Origin: an uncultured Hyphomonas sp.
GTDB taxonomy: Bacteria; Pseudomonadota; Alphaproteobacteria; Caulobacterales; Hyphomonadaceae
DNA length: 64,000 nucleotides
Assembly: GCF_963678875.1 (NCBI RefSeq)
Contig: NZ_OY787456.1
Span: 1,178,001-1,242,000, forward strand
Reading direction: 5' to 3'
Part shown: positions 17,835-26,902 of the stretch, in pieces
Numbering within the stretch: the first letter of the stretch is position 1
Layout of the letters: each line of letters starts with the position of its first letter
Position numbers and translations under genes: made by a program
Notes under the pieces: model-generated
What the model was told of the DNA's origin: nothing
Databases searched by the model: none
The model's input: only the letters and a program-made list of their open reading frames with translations

Positions 17835-19370
17835 ATGAGACTCTTTGTCGGCGGGATCAGAACTGAAACGAACACGTTCGTGTCGAGGAAAACGAGCCTC
17901 ACCGATTTTCAGGCCGGAGATGTCACCCGGGCAAGTGAGCCATCCGTGGATGCCGGGCTTCACCCCGGCTATGCAGGCATCTTGCAGGCCGCAGATGCTG
18001 CGGGCTGGGACGTGTCGCGGGGTATCGTGGCTTATGCTGTGCCGGGCGGGCCGGTGGAGCAGGCGGTCTATGATGCGCTCCGAAGCGAACTCCTGGAGGA
18101 CCTGCGAAGGGCTCTGCCTGTGGATATGGTGCTGCTGGACCTCCACGGCGCCATGGTTGCGGAAGAGGCGTTCGATTGCGAAGGTAACATCCTGGACGCC
18201 GTTCGGCAGATCGTCGGCTCGGAGGTTGTTGTCGGGGCTTTGCTGGACCCGCACGCCGTTCTGACCCGGAAGATGCTGGCAGGCGCAGATATTCTTCACG
18301 CCTATAAGGAGTACCCCCATACAGATGTAATGGAGCGGGCGGTCGAGCTCTTCAGTCTTTGTGCGGAGGTCCTGGAGACTGGTCAGCGGCCGGTTGCGGC
18401 TGTTGCGGAATGTGGACTTATCGGAGGCTTCCCCACTGTCGATCAGCCCATGGCTAGCTTCGTGTCGTGGATGAAGGAGGCTGAGCGTAGACGGGCTATC
18501 TACTCCGTCTCACTTATTCAGAGTTTCCCGTGGTGCGACCATGCGGAAGCGGGGGTAAAACTACTGGTTTACGCGGATGATCCGATGGAGGGGTGTGCTG
18601 TGGCCGAAGAGGGTGGCGAAAGATTTCGTGCCCTGTTCGAGGCAGCGGGGCTTCGTGCGCTGGCGCCGGATGAGGCAGCGCGAATCGTGCGTGACAATCC
18701 GGACCAGCGTTACATCCTGGCTGACGTTTCGGATAATCCTGGAGGCGGAGCAAGCGGAGATGCAACGCATGTTCTGCGGGCATTGGTAGAGAAGGGGGTG
18801 AATGGAATCGGAGTGGGCATTTTTTTTGATCCCGGCTCGCTGGAAACGGCCTGGCAGCTGGGGGAGGGGGCGGAAAGTTTTTTTGCGCTTGGTGGAAAGC
18901 AGTCTGCTTTCTCCGGTGCGCCGATCGTCATTCTTGGGCGGGTGTCGGCTCTGGCAGATGATGACGGGTCCGATGCGCGCGGCGCTGTGGGAGGTCCCTC
19001 ATCGGGACCGCTGGCCTTGATCGAGACCGCTTTCGGAGCTGTGGTCGTCAGCCGCGAGCGTCGGCAGGCGCTGTCGCCGTCCTTTTTCACTGCAGTCGGG
19101 GCCGACCCTCGCGGGTTCCGGTGCATCCTGCTGAAGTCCTCAGCCCATTTTCGCGCGGCCTTTGCGGATTTCGAACATACGATTCTGGAAGTCGGCTCCC
19201 CCACTGCAATGAACACCAATCTCGCCGAAATGCCTTTTGCCCGGATCCGGCGCCCGCTCTGGCCATTCGACCCGTTACCGCCGCTCAAGATCTGGGCGTG
19301 TGAGTCCGTGTCCGGAGCAAAAGGCGCCTTAAGTCGCATCGCGAATGGTGGCGCGCAAATTAAAAATTGA
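17835..19370 (+). CDS. M81-family metallopeptidase, MlrC-like
   Basis: A 511-residue protein of the M81 (MlrC) family. The N-terminal domain carries the conserved acidic/His motifs: E11 in RTETNTF, DLHGAM at 102-107, LDPHA at 137-141 and YPHTD at 160-164. The C-terminal domain has ADVSDNPGGGASGD, another hallmark. Characterised MlrC cleaves the Adda-isoGlu bond of the linear microcystin tetrapeptide; most homologues have unknown substrates. No signal peptide is seen, so it acts in the cytoplasm after uptake. ATG at 17835 matches the family start; an upstream in-frame ATG at 17781 falls in the candidate operator. Its stop codon overlaps operator C. Confidence 0.86.
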   Translation: MRLFVGGIRTETNTFVSRKTSLTDFQAGDVTRASEPSVDAGLHPGYAGILQAADAAGWDVSRGIVAYAVPGGPVEQAVYDALRSELLEDLRRALPVDMVLLDLHGAMVAEEAFDCEGNILDAVRQIVGSEVVVGALLDPHAVLTRKMLAGADILHAYKEYPHTDVMERAVELFSLCAEVLETGQRPVAAVAECGLIGGFPTVDQPMASFVSWMKEAERRRAIYSVSLIQSFPWCDHAEAGVKLLVYADDPMEGCAVAEEGGERFRALFEAAGLRALAPDEAARIVRDNPDQRYILADVSDNPGGGASGDATHVLRALVEKGVNGIGVGIFFDPGSLETAWQLGEGAESFFALGGKQSAFSGAPIVILGRVSALADDDGSDARGAVGGPSSGPLALIETAFGAVVVSRERRQALSPSFFTAVGADPRGFRCILLKSSAHFRAAFADFEHTILEVGSPTAMNTNLAEMPFARIRRPLWPFDPLPPLKIWACESVSGAKGALSRIANGGAQIKN

Positions 19371-19382
19371 AGTTGACATCAA
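19367..19382. promoter_or_regulatory. Candidate operator C upstream of the TonB-TRAP operon
   Basis: TTGAAGTTGACATCAA is the best palindrome of the set; its two halves match as TTGAxGTxxACxTCAA. It contains a consensus -35 hexamer TTGACA (19373-19378) and lies 75 bp before the receptor start, overlapping the stop codon of the M81 gene. A repressor bound here would block RNA polymerase, giving the TonB-TRAP-BASS-ligase operon its own regulated promoter. Confidence 0.55.
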
Positions 19383-19456
19383 AAATAAATAAAGGCTCTA
19401 TCAGAACGTCATGCTGGTCCTCTGAACATGGAGGCAGGAGCGAGGAGGGATTTGGA

Positions 19457-21637
19457 TTGCGTACTCAATTGAACAGGAATAGTCGTGTGCAGAGCTTGGT
19501 TAGGATCGGGGGCGTCTCGGCCATCTCGATGGCGCTTCTCGGCACCGCTCAGGCTGAAGAAGTTAGCAAGCTTGAAACGATTGTGGTGACTGCCCAGAAG
19601 CGGGAACAGTCGATCCTTGAGGTGCCTGTCGCGGTGAGCGCGGTCTCTGCAGAGACGCTGGAAGCCGCCGGCGTAACGCGCTTGGACGACCTCTCGTCGG
19701 CCTTCCCAAACGTATATCTCAACACGAATAACTCGCTGCGCACGACATCCATCTCCATCCGGGGCGTTGCGTCTAACCCGAACAATCCGGGTGTCGATCA
19801 GGGTGTCGGTGTCTTTGTGGATGGGGTTTATCAGAGCCGCCCGACGACCATCAACACCAACCTTTATGATCTTGAACGCGTCGAAGTCATCCGTGGACCG
19901 CAAGGCGCCCTCTACGGCAAGAACACGATTGCCGGCGCGGTGAATCTCATCTCCAAACTGCCGGGTGAGAAGAGCGGCATTGAAGGAGCTGCCAGCATCG
20001 GCGACTACGACGCGGTGACCATGTTCGGTGCCGCTGATCTGGTGGTCAGCGACAGTGCGCGGGCGCGCGTTTCGGTCTCTTCGCAGAGGCGCAGCGGTTT
20101 CACCGAGAATGCCGTGACCGGCACCGACCTCGACGATGTCGATGGCACGTCCTTCCGGTTCGCCGTGGTCCTTGACCCGTCTGAAAACTTCAGCGTGATC
20201 CTGCGCGGCGACGCCGCCGAGGATCGCACCAATATGGGTCCCAATGAGATCCTGTCGAACGGCGTCCTCGCGGGTACGCCACTGGCGGACGCGGATCCGG
20301 AAGACCGCACGGTCTCGAACGATTTCGACTCGGTTCAGAATCGTGACCTGTGGGGCACATCCCTGCAGGCAGACTGGACGTTGGACGCCGGGACGCTGAC
20401 CTCGCTGACCGCCTTTCGTGAGTATCAGTGGTACAATGCCGCCGATAACGACTTCACGGTCCTGAACCAGCTGCGATCGGGTATCTCCGAGGAGCAGAAC
20501 CAGTTTTCGCAGGAACTTCGGTTCACGTCCGAGAAGGGCGAGCGCTTCGATTATCTCGTCGGCGCCTATTATCTGAAGGAAAGCCTGTCTACCGTTTCGA
20601 ATGCCGTCATCGGGCCGGATCTCGGTGTCTATCCGGCCGAGACGCCGATCGACATCTTCGCGGATCTTGAAACCACCAGCTACGCGGCCTTCGGTCAGCT
20701 GAACTATCACTTCAATCCGCAATTTGGTCTCACAGCGGCCATCCGGGCTTCGAAAGACCAGAAGGATGTCGTGCATTCCTCCATCGGCGATCCCTTCGGC
20801 GCCATTCTGCAGACATCTCCGGCCAGGACATTGTCACGCGAAGATGAGGAGTGGACGCCCTCGATCAGCCTCAACTGGACGCCGGCAGACAACATGCTGC
20901 TCTACGCGTCCTATGCGAGGGGTTACAAATCGGGCGGATATAACGCCTTCTCGATCAGCCCCACCAATGATGCCGAGTACCGGCCCGAATTCGTGAACAA
21001 TTACGAGCTGGGGGCCAAATCGACTTTGGCGGGTGGCGCGGTCTACGTCGCGGCGGCGGCTTTCTTCCTGGACTACACAGACCTCCAGGTGAACCAACTT
21101 GTGAATGTCGGCGGCGTGCCAACCTTCACCACGTCGAATGCGGCGGAAGCGGAAAGCTGGGGCGTCGAACTGGAGGCAACATGGGAGGCGACGGACGCCC
21201 TACGGTTTACGGCCGCCTATGGCTACCTGAATGGCGAGTTTTCGGACTTCAAGAACGCAACCTCGTCCGGTGCGGATTACTCGGGCAACCGCCTGCCGGA
21301 AGCACCGGAACATTCGTTGTCCCTAAATGGCGATTATCGCAGCAGGTTGTCGGATGCACTGGACTTCGTTGCGCATGCGGACACCAGCTATCGCAGCGAG
21401 CTTTATTTCTCGCCCGGAAACGATCCTGATTACTCGCAGGATGCGGTCACGCTCGTGAACTCGCGGATCGGCATCGCGGCCTCCGATGACAGCTGGAGCC
21501 TGATGCTCTGGGGGCGGAACCTGACGGACGAGACATATGCCATCAGCCGGTCGGCGGGCGTAATCATCCCCGGCCAGCAGATCCAGTCGCTTGGCGCGCC
21601 CCGCACCTGGGGTGTCGAGCTTCGGGCGCGCTACTGA
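19457..21637 (+). CDS. TonB-dependent receptor (large, organic-substrate type)
   Basis: About 726 residues from a TTG at 19457, chosen because GAGGAGGGA lies six bases upstream and a normal signal peptide follows (VSAISMALLGTAQA). The TonB box is LETIVVTAQKREQS. The plug has VSIRG-type SISIRGVASN, GVFVDGVYQSRP and VEVIRGPQGALYGKNTIAGAVNLIS. The barrel ends GVELRARY. This subfamily takes up carbohydrates, aromatic compounds or peptides rather than iron. It heads the operon with a TRAP system, BASS transporter, acyl-CoA ligase and hydratase and would bring the substrate across the outer membrane. Confidence 0.9.
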   Translation: MRTQLNRNSRVQSLVRIGGVSAISMALLGTAQAEEVSKLETIVVTAQKREQSILEVPVAVSAVSAETLEAAGVTRLDDLSSAFPNVYLNTNNSLRTTSISIRGVASNPNNPGVDQGVGVFVDGVYQSRPTTINTNLYDLERVEVIRGPQGALYGKNTIAGAVNLISKLPGEKSGIEGAASIGDYDAVTMFGAADLVVSDSARARVSVSSQRRSGFTENAVTGTDLDDVDGTSFRFAVVLDPSENFSVILRGDAAEDRTNMGPNEILSNGVLAGTPLADADPEDRTVSNDFDSVQNRDLWGTSLQADWTLDAGTLTSLTAFREYQWYNAADNDFTVLNQLRSGISEEQNQFSQELRFTSEKGERFDYLVGAYYLKESLSTVSNAVIGPDLGVYPAETPIDIFADLETTSYAAFGQLNYHFNPQFGLTAAIRASKDQKDVVHSSIGDPFGAILQTSPARTLSREDEEWTPSISLNWTPADNMLLYASYARGYKSGGYNAFSISPTNDAEYRPEFVNNYELGAKSTLAGGAVYVAAAAFFLDYTDLQVNQLVNVGGVPTFTTSNAAEAESWGVELEATWEATDALRFTAAYGYLNGEFSDFKNATSSGADYSGNRLPEAPEHSLSLNGDYRSRLSDALDFVAHADTSYRSELYFSPGNDPDYSQDAVTLVNSRIGIAASDDSWSLMLWGRNLTDETYAISRSAGVIIPGQQIQSLGAPRTWGVELRARY

Positions 21638-21662
21638 TCCGGCTCGCCGGACAGGTCATGAA

Positions 21663-22940
21663 ATGACGAGGATTGCCGCCTTCATCTCCGTGCTGGCCAC
21701 CGCCCTTCTGGGCGTCGGGCTGGCATACCTGATGGGGATGGCCGGCATCCTCGGCTTTCTCGCAACGGGAATGGGGGAGTACCTTCAGGCACTGCCCCGG
21801 CGGGCGTTTTCACAGCTTGACGTATTCGCGCTGATGGCGCTGCCCCTGTTCGTACTCGTTGGTGAGCTGATGAACAGGGGAGGGATCACGCGTTCGCTGG
21901 TTGATCTGGCATCGCTGGTCGTCGGGCGCAGCCGGGGTGGCCTCGGGCACGTCAATGTCGCCAGCAGCGTCTTCTTCGCGGGTGTGTCCGGATCCGCGAT
22001 GGCCGACGCGGCGGCCCTCTCGTCGACACTCGTTCCGGCCATGAAGGAGAATGGCTATTCGGGCGTCTATGCCGGAGCGATCACAGCGGCGTCCTCCGTA
22101 ATCGGGCCGCTCATCCCGCCCAGCATCATTCTGATCTTCTACGGCGCGATCATGAATGTGGATGTGGCGGCCCTGTTCGCGGCGTCCATTGTGCCGGGGA
22201 TTGTCCTCAGTCTTGCGCTTTTTGCGGCCAATGCGGTGTTCGCCAGGCTCGGTGGCCATCCGACACTGGACAGCCGGCCGCCGTTTTTCCGGACGCTTGT
22301 GAAGGCAGGTCCGGCCCTGCTGCTGCCGGCAATCATTATTGCGGGCATCGTCTTCGGGATCGTCACGCCGACAGAGGCGGCGGCGTTGGCTGTTGCCGCC
22401 TCGCTGCTGGTGATCCTGCTCGGCGGGAAACTGCAATGGGAGACGGTCCGGGAAGCGGTCTTCGGTGCCACTGTTTTCACCGGCGCGATCTTCGCCATCA
22501 TCTTTGCCGCCACCAGCATCAATTTCCTGGCGGCGCTTGTCGGGGCGCCTGAGATGATCGCGGACTGGCTGAACGCAAATTCGCTGGATCTCAATACCTA
22601 TCTGGCGGTGCTGACCTTCATCTTCATCCTTGTCGGGATGATACTCGATACGCAGATCGCGCTTATTCTGCTCGCACCCATCTTGGTGCCGGCGGCCTAT
22701 CAGCTGGGTGCCGATCCGGTGCATCTGGGCGTGCTTGTGTGCTTCACGATCACGCTGGGCCTGATCTCCCCGCCGCTGGGCGGTGTCGTGCTGATCGTCT
22801 CGGCGGCTACGCGCGAATCCTACTGGGAGATCATGAAAGCCCTGCTGCCCTTCATCCTGATCGAGTTCGCCGTCCTCTTTCTGCTACTCTACGTTCCTTC
22901 AATCGTGCTGACACTGCCGCGCGCTCTGGGGTTGCTATGA
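21663..22940 (+). CDS. dctM: TRAP transporter large permease (DctM)
   Basis: A 425-residue inner-membrane protein with 11-12 hydrophobic segments, the DctM signature SSVFFAGVSGSAMADAAALSSTLVPAMKENGY near residue 100 and IGPLIPPSIILIFYG near 150. It is the channel subunit of a tripartite ATP-independent periplasmic transporter for carboxylates and related acids. Start 21663 lies 25 bp after the TonB receptor stop. The gene order large-binding-small permease (M-P-Q) is complete and overlapping. Confidence 0.93.
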   Translation: MTRIAAFISVLATALLGVGLAYLMGMAGILGFLATGMGEYLQALPRRAFSQLDVFALMALPLFVLVGELMNRGGITRSLVDLASLVVGRSRGGLGHVNVASSVFFAGVSGSAMADAAALSSTLVPAMKENGYSGVYAGAITAASSVIGPLIPPSIILIFYGAIMNVDVAALFAASIVPGIVLSLALFAANAVFARLGGHPTLDSRPPFFRTLVKAGPALLLPAIIIAGIVFGIVTPTEAAALAVAASLLVILLGGKLQWETVREAVFGATVFTGAIFAIIFAATSINFLAALVGAPEMIADWLNANSLDLNTYLAVLTFIFILVGMILDTQIALILLAPILVPAAYQLGADPVHLGVLVCFTITLGLISPPLGGVVLIVSAATRESYWEIMKALLPFILIEFAVLFLLLYVPSIVLTLPRALGLL

Positions 22941-23935
22941 GCGTAGTTCTAAATCGGCGGTTCCTCCTGCAGGCGGCAGCGGCCTTCGCGCTGGCTGGGT
23001 GCCAGCCGGCGTCGCAGCCGCGTCTGAGACTGGCCCTTGCCGGGTCTCCCAATGCGTCGTGGAACGGGGTCTGGGTCTGGATGCAGGCCTTCATGACGGC
23101 GATGGAGACAGCGGGCCAGATGATGGCGCTCAGCACGAATGCGTCGCTCGGCCGGGAAGAAGACCGCACGGAGCTGACGGGCAACGGCCTCCTGCAGCTC
23201 AATGATGCCAGCATCTCCGAGGCGACAGCTTTCAGCGAGGCCTATGTCATCGCGCAATTGCCGTTCCTGTTCCGGGACCTCGACCAGTTTGATCGCCTGC
23301 TGGAAGACGAAAGCTTTATGGCAGAGGTCAATGAGCGGCTGGCGCGCGCCGGCCTTGTGCTGGTGGACGCAGCATTTCTTGGCGGGATGAGTGGGCTCTT
23401 CACCACGCAGCGGCCGGTTCGCAGCCTGAAGGACATGAGGGGGCTGCGGCTGCGCGCAATGGACCGGCGCGATCTGGTACTGATAGAGGCCTTCGGGGCA
23501 TCCGGCGTTCAGGTCGCCTGGGAAGAGACACCTCAGGCGCTTCAGACCGGCATTGCGTCCGGCTATTTCAATCCGCCGCTGGCGCCGGTACTTTTCGGAC
23601 ATGGCGCCTATCTGAAATATTTCTCTGACCTCCGGGTCGCTCCGGCGCACCGCCTGATTGTGGCTTCGTCGAACTGGATGAATGCTCTCGACTCCGGGAC
23701 GCGGCAGAGCGTAGAGGCAGCGTTCGCTGCGGGCAGGGCGGCAAACCGTGAATGGTCGCAGAAGCGGCTGCAGAGCGACATGCGGCTGCTGGAAGACAGC
23801 GGCATTGAACCAGTCGCGATCTCGGACGATGCGCGAGCGGGTTTCCGCGAAAAGGCCGTTGAGGCATATGGCGCCTATGCGCGCCAGCCGGTGATCGATC
23901 ACGCGATCGAGCTTGCGGGCAGGTACGCCACATGA
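22937..23935 (+). CDS. dctP: TRAP transporter substrate-binding protein (DctP)
   Basis: A 332-residue periplasmic binding protein. The leader FLLQAAAAFALAGC ends in a lipobox-like LAGC, so it may be membrane-tethered. DctP-family features include the PFLFRDLDQFDRLLEDE stretch, GLVLVDAAFLGGMSGLFTTQRPV, then the signature LKDMRGLRLRAM with the substrate-anchoring Arg, and SWE-type VAWEETPQALQTGIASGYFNPPL. It starts inside the dctM stop (ATGA) and overlaps dctQ. The ligand is not predictable, but the family favours organic acids. Confidence 0.88.
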   Translation: MSVVLNRRFLLQAAAAFALAGCQPASQPRLRLALAGSPNASWNGVWVWMQAFMTAMETAGQMMALSTNASLGREEDRTELTGNGLLQLNDASISEATAFSEAYVIAQLPFLFRDLDQFDRLLEDESFMAEVNERLARAGLVLVDAAFLGGMSGLFTTQRPVRSLKDMRGLRLRAMDRRDLVLIEAFGASGVQVAWEETPQALQTGIASGYFNPPLAPVLFGHGAYLKYFSDLRVAPAHRLIVASSNWMNALDSGTRQSVEAAFAAGRAANREWSQKRLQSDMRLLEDSGIEPVAISDDARAGFREKAVEAYGAYARQPVIDHAIELAGRYAT

Positions 23936-24447
23936 GCTGGGTCTTTACACGTCTTCGTACGTTGCTGATCGCAGCCGACAGGCGCCTGAACGCCGGGTTG
24001 CTCTGGATTTCGAGTGGGCTTCTCTGCGCCATGGTCGTTCTGGTCCTGATCCAGATCGTGGCGCGCTACCTGTTGAGGGATGCACCGGCATGGACGGAAG
24101 AGGGGGCTCGCTACTGCATGGTCTGGAGCGCGCTGCTGGCGGCGACCTGTGCCTTTTACGAGAAAGCAGATCCTGCCCTGGTCAAGGTGGACGAGGAGTC
24201 CGCGGCACGCCTGCAACAGGCCACATCGGTCGTGCGCTTCATATGTGTTCTGGTCTTTTCGGGGGTGCTGCTCGTGTATTCAGGCGGCATGCTCATGCGT
24301 TCGGCATTGCGGCGGTCTGAGGCACTGGACATAAACCTTGCCCTGATCACGGGGGTCGTGCCTGTCTTTGCGTCGGTCATCCTGTTTCATGCCGTTGTAC
24401 AATTCATGACGGCTCAAGCAACGGAAAGGCAGGACATAGAATGCTGA
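23932..24447 (+). CDS. dctQ: TRAP transporter small permease (DctQ)
   Basis: A 171-residue protein with four transmembrane helices. LLWISSGLLCAMVVLVLIQIVARYLLRDAPAWTEEGARYCMVWSALLAA matches the DctQ core (R-Y-x-W-x-EE-R), followed by an HxxV-type VDEESAARLQ loop. It starts within the dctP stop (ATGA) and overlaps the next gene by 7 bp. It completes the TRAP transporter with the two genes before it. Confidence 0.88.
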   Translation: MSWVFTRLRTLLIAADRRLNAGLLWISSGLLCAMVVLVLIQIVARYLLRDAPAWTEEGARYCMVWSALLAATCAFYEKADPALVKVDEESAARLQQATSVVRFICVLVFSGVLLVYSGGMLMRSALRRSEALDINLALITGVVPVFASVILFHAVVQFMTAQATERQDIEC

Positions 24448-25325
24448 TGGAAATCGTGTCAAAGGTCGTTCTGCCGGGGGCGCTGGGGCTTATCATGCTT
24501 GGCATGGGCCTTTCCCTGACGCTTGCGGACTTTCTCAGTTTCCGCCAGCGTACCGCACCCGTATTTGGCGGATTGGCCAGCCTCCTCATTCTGCTGCCGG
24601 TGGCGGCGCTGACGATTGCGACCGTATTCCATCTACCTCCGATACTGGCAGTGGGGCTCGTGCTGGTGGGCACCTGTCCCGGAGGAACCTTTTCCAACCT
24701 GCTGACCCATTACGCGCGGGGGGACCTCGCCCTGTCGGTCACGTTGACGGCGATTGCTAGCATCTGTGTGATCTTCACCATGCCGCTCATTGTTGAGTTC
24801 GCGCTGGCATTCTTCCTCGGAGAGCAGCGCGTGATCACCCTGCCGATGCTGGACACGATGCGGCAGATCTTCCTGCTGACGATATGCCCGGTCGTGGTAG
24901 GAATGCTGATCCGGCATCGCTGGACGGGGCTGGCTGAAAGGTTGGCAGATCCCGTGAAGAACGTCGCCGGTGTCCTGATCTTCTCGGTGTTCACCAGCAT
25001 CATCATTGCCGACCGGGAAAGCTTCGCGAAAGCCTTCTCCAGTGTCGCGTTTCCCGTCATCCTGCTGAACCTGACATCCGTTTGTCTCGGGACTCTGATC
25101 GGCTTCCTCACCACGTCCAGATCGCCGGAACGGCGCGCGATCACGCTCGAACACGCAATCAAGCAGGAGGGGCTGGGCATCTTCATCGCCATCAGCCTGC
25201 TGCACATGACCGAAATGGCTCTGCCGCTTATGCTGAACTCTCTCGTGGGGATCACAGTGGGTAGCCTCATTGTGGCGGCTGCACGCCTCTCAAAAAGGAA
25301 CCGCCTTGTCCAAAATGCACACTGA
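24441..25325 (+). CDS. BASS-family transporter (bile acid:sodium symporter type)
   Basis: A 294-residue inner-membrane protein with about nine to ten helices. The MGLSLTLADF and GLVLVGTCPGGTFSNLLTHYARGDLALSVTLTAIASI segments contain the sodium-site and crossover motifs of the SBF/BASS family, followed by TLEHAIKQEGLGIFIAISLL. Relatives import organic anions such as bile acids or pyruvate. It is unusual next to a full TRAP system: the operon may take up two different acids, or export one product. It overlaps the ends of dctQ and the acyl-CoA ligase gene. Confidence 0.86.
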   Translation: MLMEIVSKVVLPGALGLIMLGMGLSLTLADFLSFRQRTAPVFGGLASLLILLPVAALTIATVFHLPPILAVGLVLVGTCPGGTFSNLLTHYARGDLALSVTLTAIASICVIFTMPLIVEFALAFFLGEQRVITLPMLDTMRQIFLLTICPVVVGMLIRHRWTGLAERLADPVKNVAGVLIFSVFTSIIIADRESFAKAFSSVAFPVILLNLTSVCLGTLIGFLTTSRSPERRAITLEHAIKQEGLGIFIAISLLHMTEMALPLMLNSLVGITVGSLIVAAARLSKRNRLVQNAH

Positions 25326-26892
25326 TACCAAAACTGCATTTCCACTTCTGGACCGCATTAGTGACTATCCGTCGTTCCATGCGGCAAGGAAACCCCAGGC
25401 CGAGGCGCTGTCAGGCGCTGGTGGCGACTATACCTATCTGCAATTTTCCGAGGTCGTTGATGCGGTGGCCTCCCGACTGTTGGCGCGCGGCATCCACAAG
25501 GGTGACGTCGTGGCGACGCTTTCACCGCCGCGTGCGGAGTTTTTCATCCTCTTCCTGGCAACGGCTCGTATCGGGGGCATCTGGCTGGGCCTGAACCCGA
25601 AATCGACCCAGCGCGAGCTGGGCCATATTCTCAGTGATGCGAAACCGGCCCTGGTGTTCAGCGTTGCGACTTCAGGGGACCGCGTGTTCAGTTCGGAACT
25701 TGAGGAGATGGGCGTAGAGCCGGGACGGATCATCGGCATCGGTGATGAGGGCGCACTTGAGCAGTTCCTGCAGACAGATACGGATGCAACCTCGGAGTGC
25801 TTCCAGCAAGCGATCAAGGCCGTGTCGCCGGATGACCCCGCCCTCATCATCTATACTTCCGGCACAACTGGAACGCCCAAGGGCGCGCTTCTCTCGCAGG
25901 GTGGTATGGTCCAGAGTTTTCACACTCAGGCATCTGTCGCCGGCATTGATAAAGTAAGAATTCTGAATAATTTACCGATCAATCATATCGGCAGTGTCGG
26001 GGACGTGTCGTGTCATGCACTCATATGCGGTGGCCTGATCCACTTCATGGAGAGCTTTAGCCCCGCAGGCTCTCTCGAGGTCATTGAGGCGAAGCGCCTG
26101 ACGATGTGGGGGCAGGTGCCAGTCCAGCTGCAGCAATCGCTAGAAAGCGATGCGGTCGGCAGGGCAGATATCTCCTCACTGGAGTTGATCCTCTGGAGCG
26201 GAGGTGTCGCGCCCGTTCCGCTAGTCGAGCGACTACAGAAAATCTGCCCGCGCTTGCTGAATGCTTATGGCATGACGGAAGCAACCAGCAATATCACATA
26301 CACGCCCTTTAATTCCTCCGCGGCGGACCTGTCAGGGACGGTGGGTTTGCCTGCGCCTGATTGCGAGATCAAGATCATCGGCGCGGATGGCAAGGCGCTC
26401 CCACCGGGGCAGGAGGGGGAAATCTGCGTCCGCACTGACCGCCTCATGCTCGGTTATCTGAACCGGGAAGAGGCCACGCGCGAAACGATCGATAGCGACG
26501 GATGGCTTCGAACAGGCGATGTCGGCCAGATGGGAGCGGACGGCCTGCTTCGGCTGACAGGACGCAAGAAAGAGATGTTCAAGTCTGGTGGCTACAACAT
26601 CTATCCGAGAGAGATTGAACAGGTGCTGGAAGCGGTACCGAGTGTCAGCGTGGCTGTCGTGGTCGCAGCGCCGCACCCCGTCTTTGGGGAGTCCGGTGTC
26701 GCCTATATCGCTCCGGCACCAGGTGCCAAACTGACGGTGGCTGCGCTTCGCGAGTGGTGTCGGGAGAATTTGGCGAATTACAAGGTTCCAAAATTATTCC
26801 GGATACGGGACAGCTTGCCGATGCTGGAAATCGGCAAGATCGACAAAGTTGCATTAAAGCGAGACGCCGAAGCGGCGTTCTCCGATTCGTAG
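25306..26892 (+). CDS. AMP-dependent acyl-CoA synthetase/ligase
   Basis: An ANL-superfamily enzyme of about 528 residues (543 if the frame is taken from its most upstream start) that activates a carboxylic acid to its CoA thioester. It has the P-loop-like YTSGTTGTPKG (about 183-193), NAYGMTEATS, GWLRTGDVGQM and GRKKEMFKSGGYNIYP. The catalytic Lys is in EIGKIDK near the end. The TTG at 25306 is preferred because AAAAGGAA lies seven bases upstream; the ATG at 25315 has no suitable site. The start lies inside the BASS gene. With the hydratase next to it this forms a beta-oxidation-like entry step for the imported acid. Confidence 0.89.
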   Translation: MSKMHTDTKTAFPLLDRISDYPSFHAARKPQAEALSGAGGDYTYLQFSEVVDAVASRLLARGIHKGDVVATLSPPRAEFFILFLATARIGGIWLGLNPKSTQRELGHILSDAKPALVFSVATSGDRVFSSELEEMGVEPGRIIGIGDEGALEQFLQTDTDATSECFQQAIKAVSPDDPALIIYTSGTTGTPKGALLSQGGMVQSFHTQASVAGIDKVRILNNLPINHIGSVGDVSCHALICGGLIHFMESFSPAGSLEVIEAKRLTMWGQVPVQLQQSLESDAVGRADISSLELILWSGGVAPVPLVERLQKICPRLLNAYGMTEATSNITYTPFNSSAADLSGTVGLPAPDCEIKIIGADGKALPPGQEGEICVRTDRLMLGYLNREEATRETIDSDGWLRTGDVGQMGADGLLRLTGRKKEMFKSGGYNIYPREIEQVLEAVPSVSVAVVVAAPHPVFGESGVAYIAPAPGAKLTVAALREWCRENLANYKVPKLFRIRDSLPMLEIGKIDKVALKRDAEAAFSDS

Positions 26893-26902
26893 AGGTGGCA
26901 AG

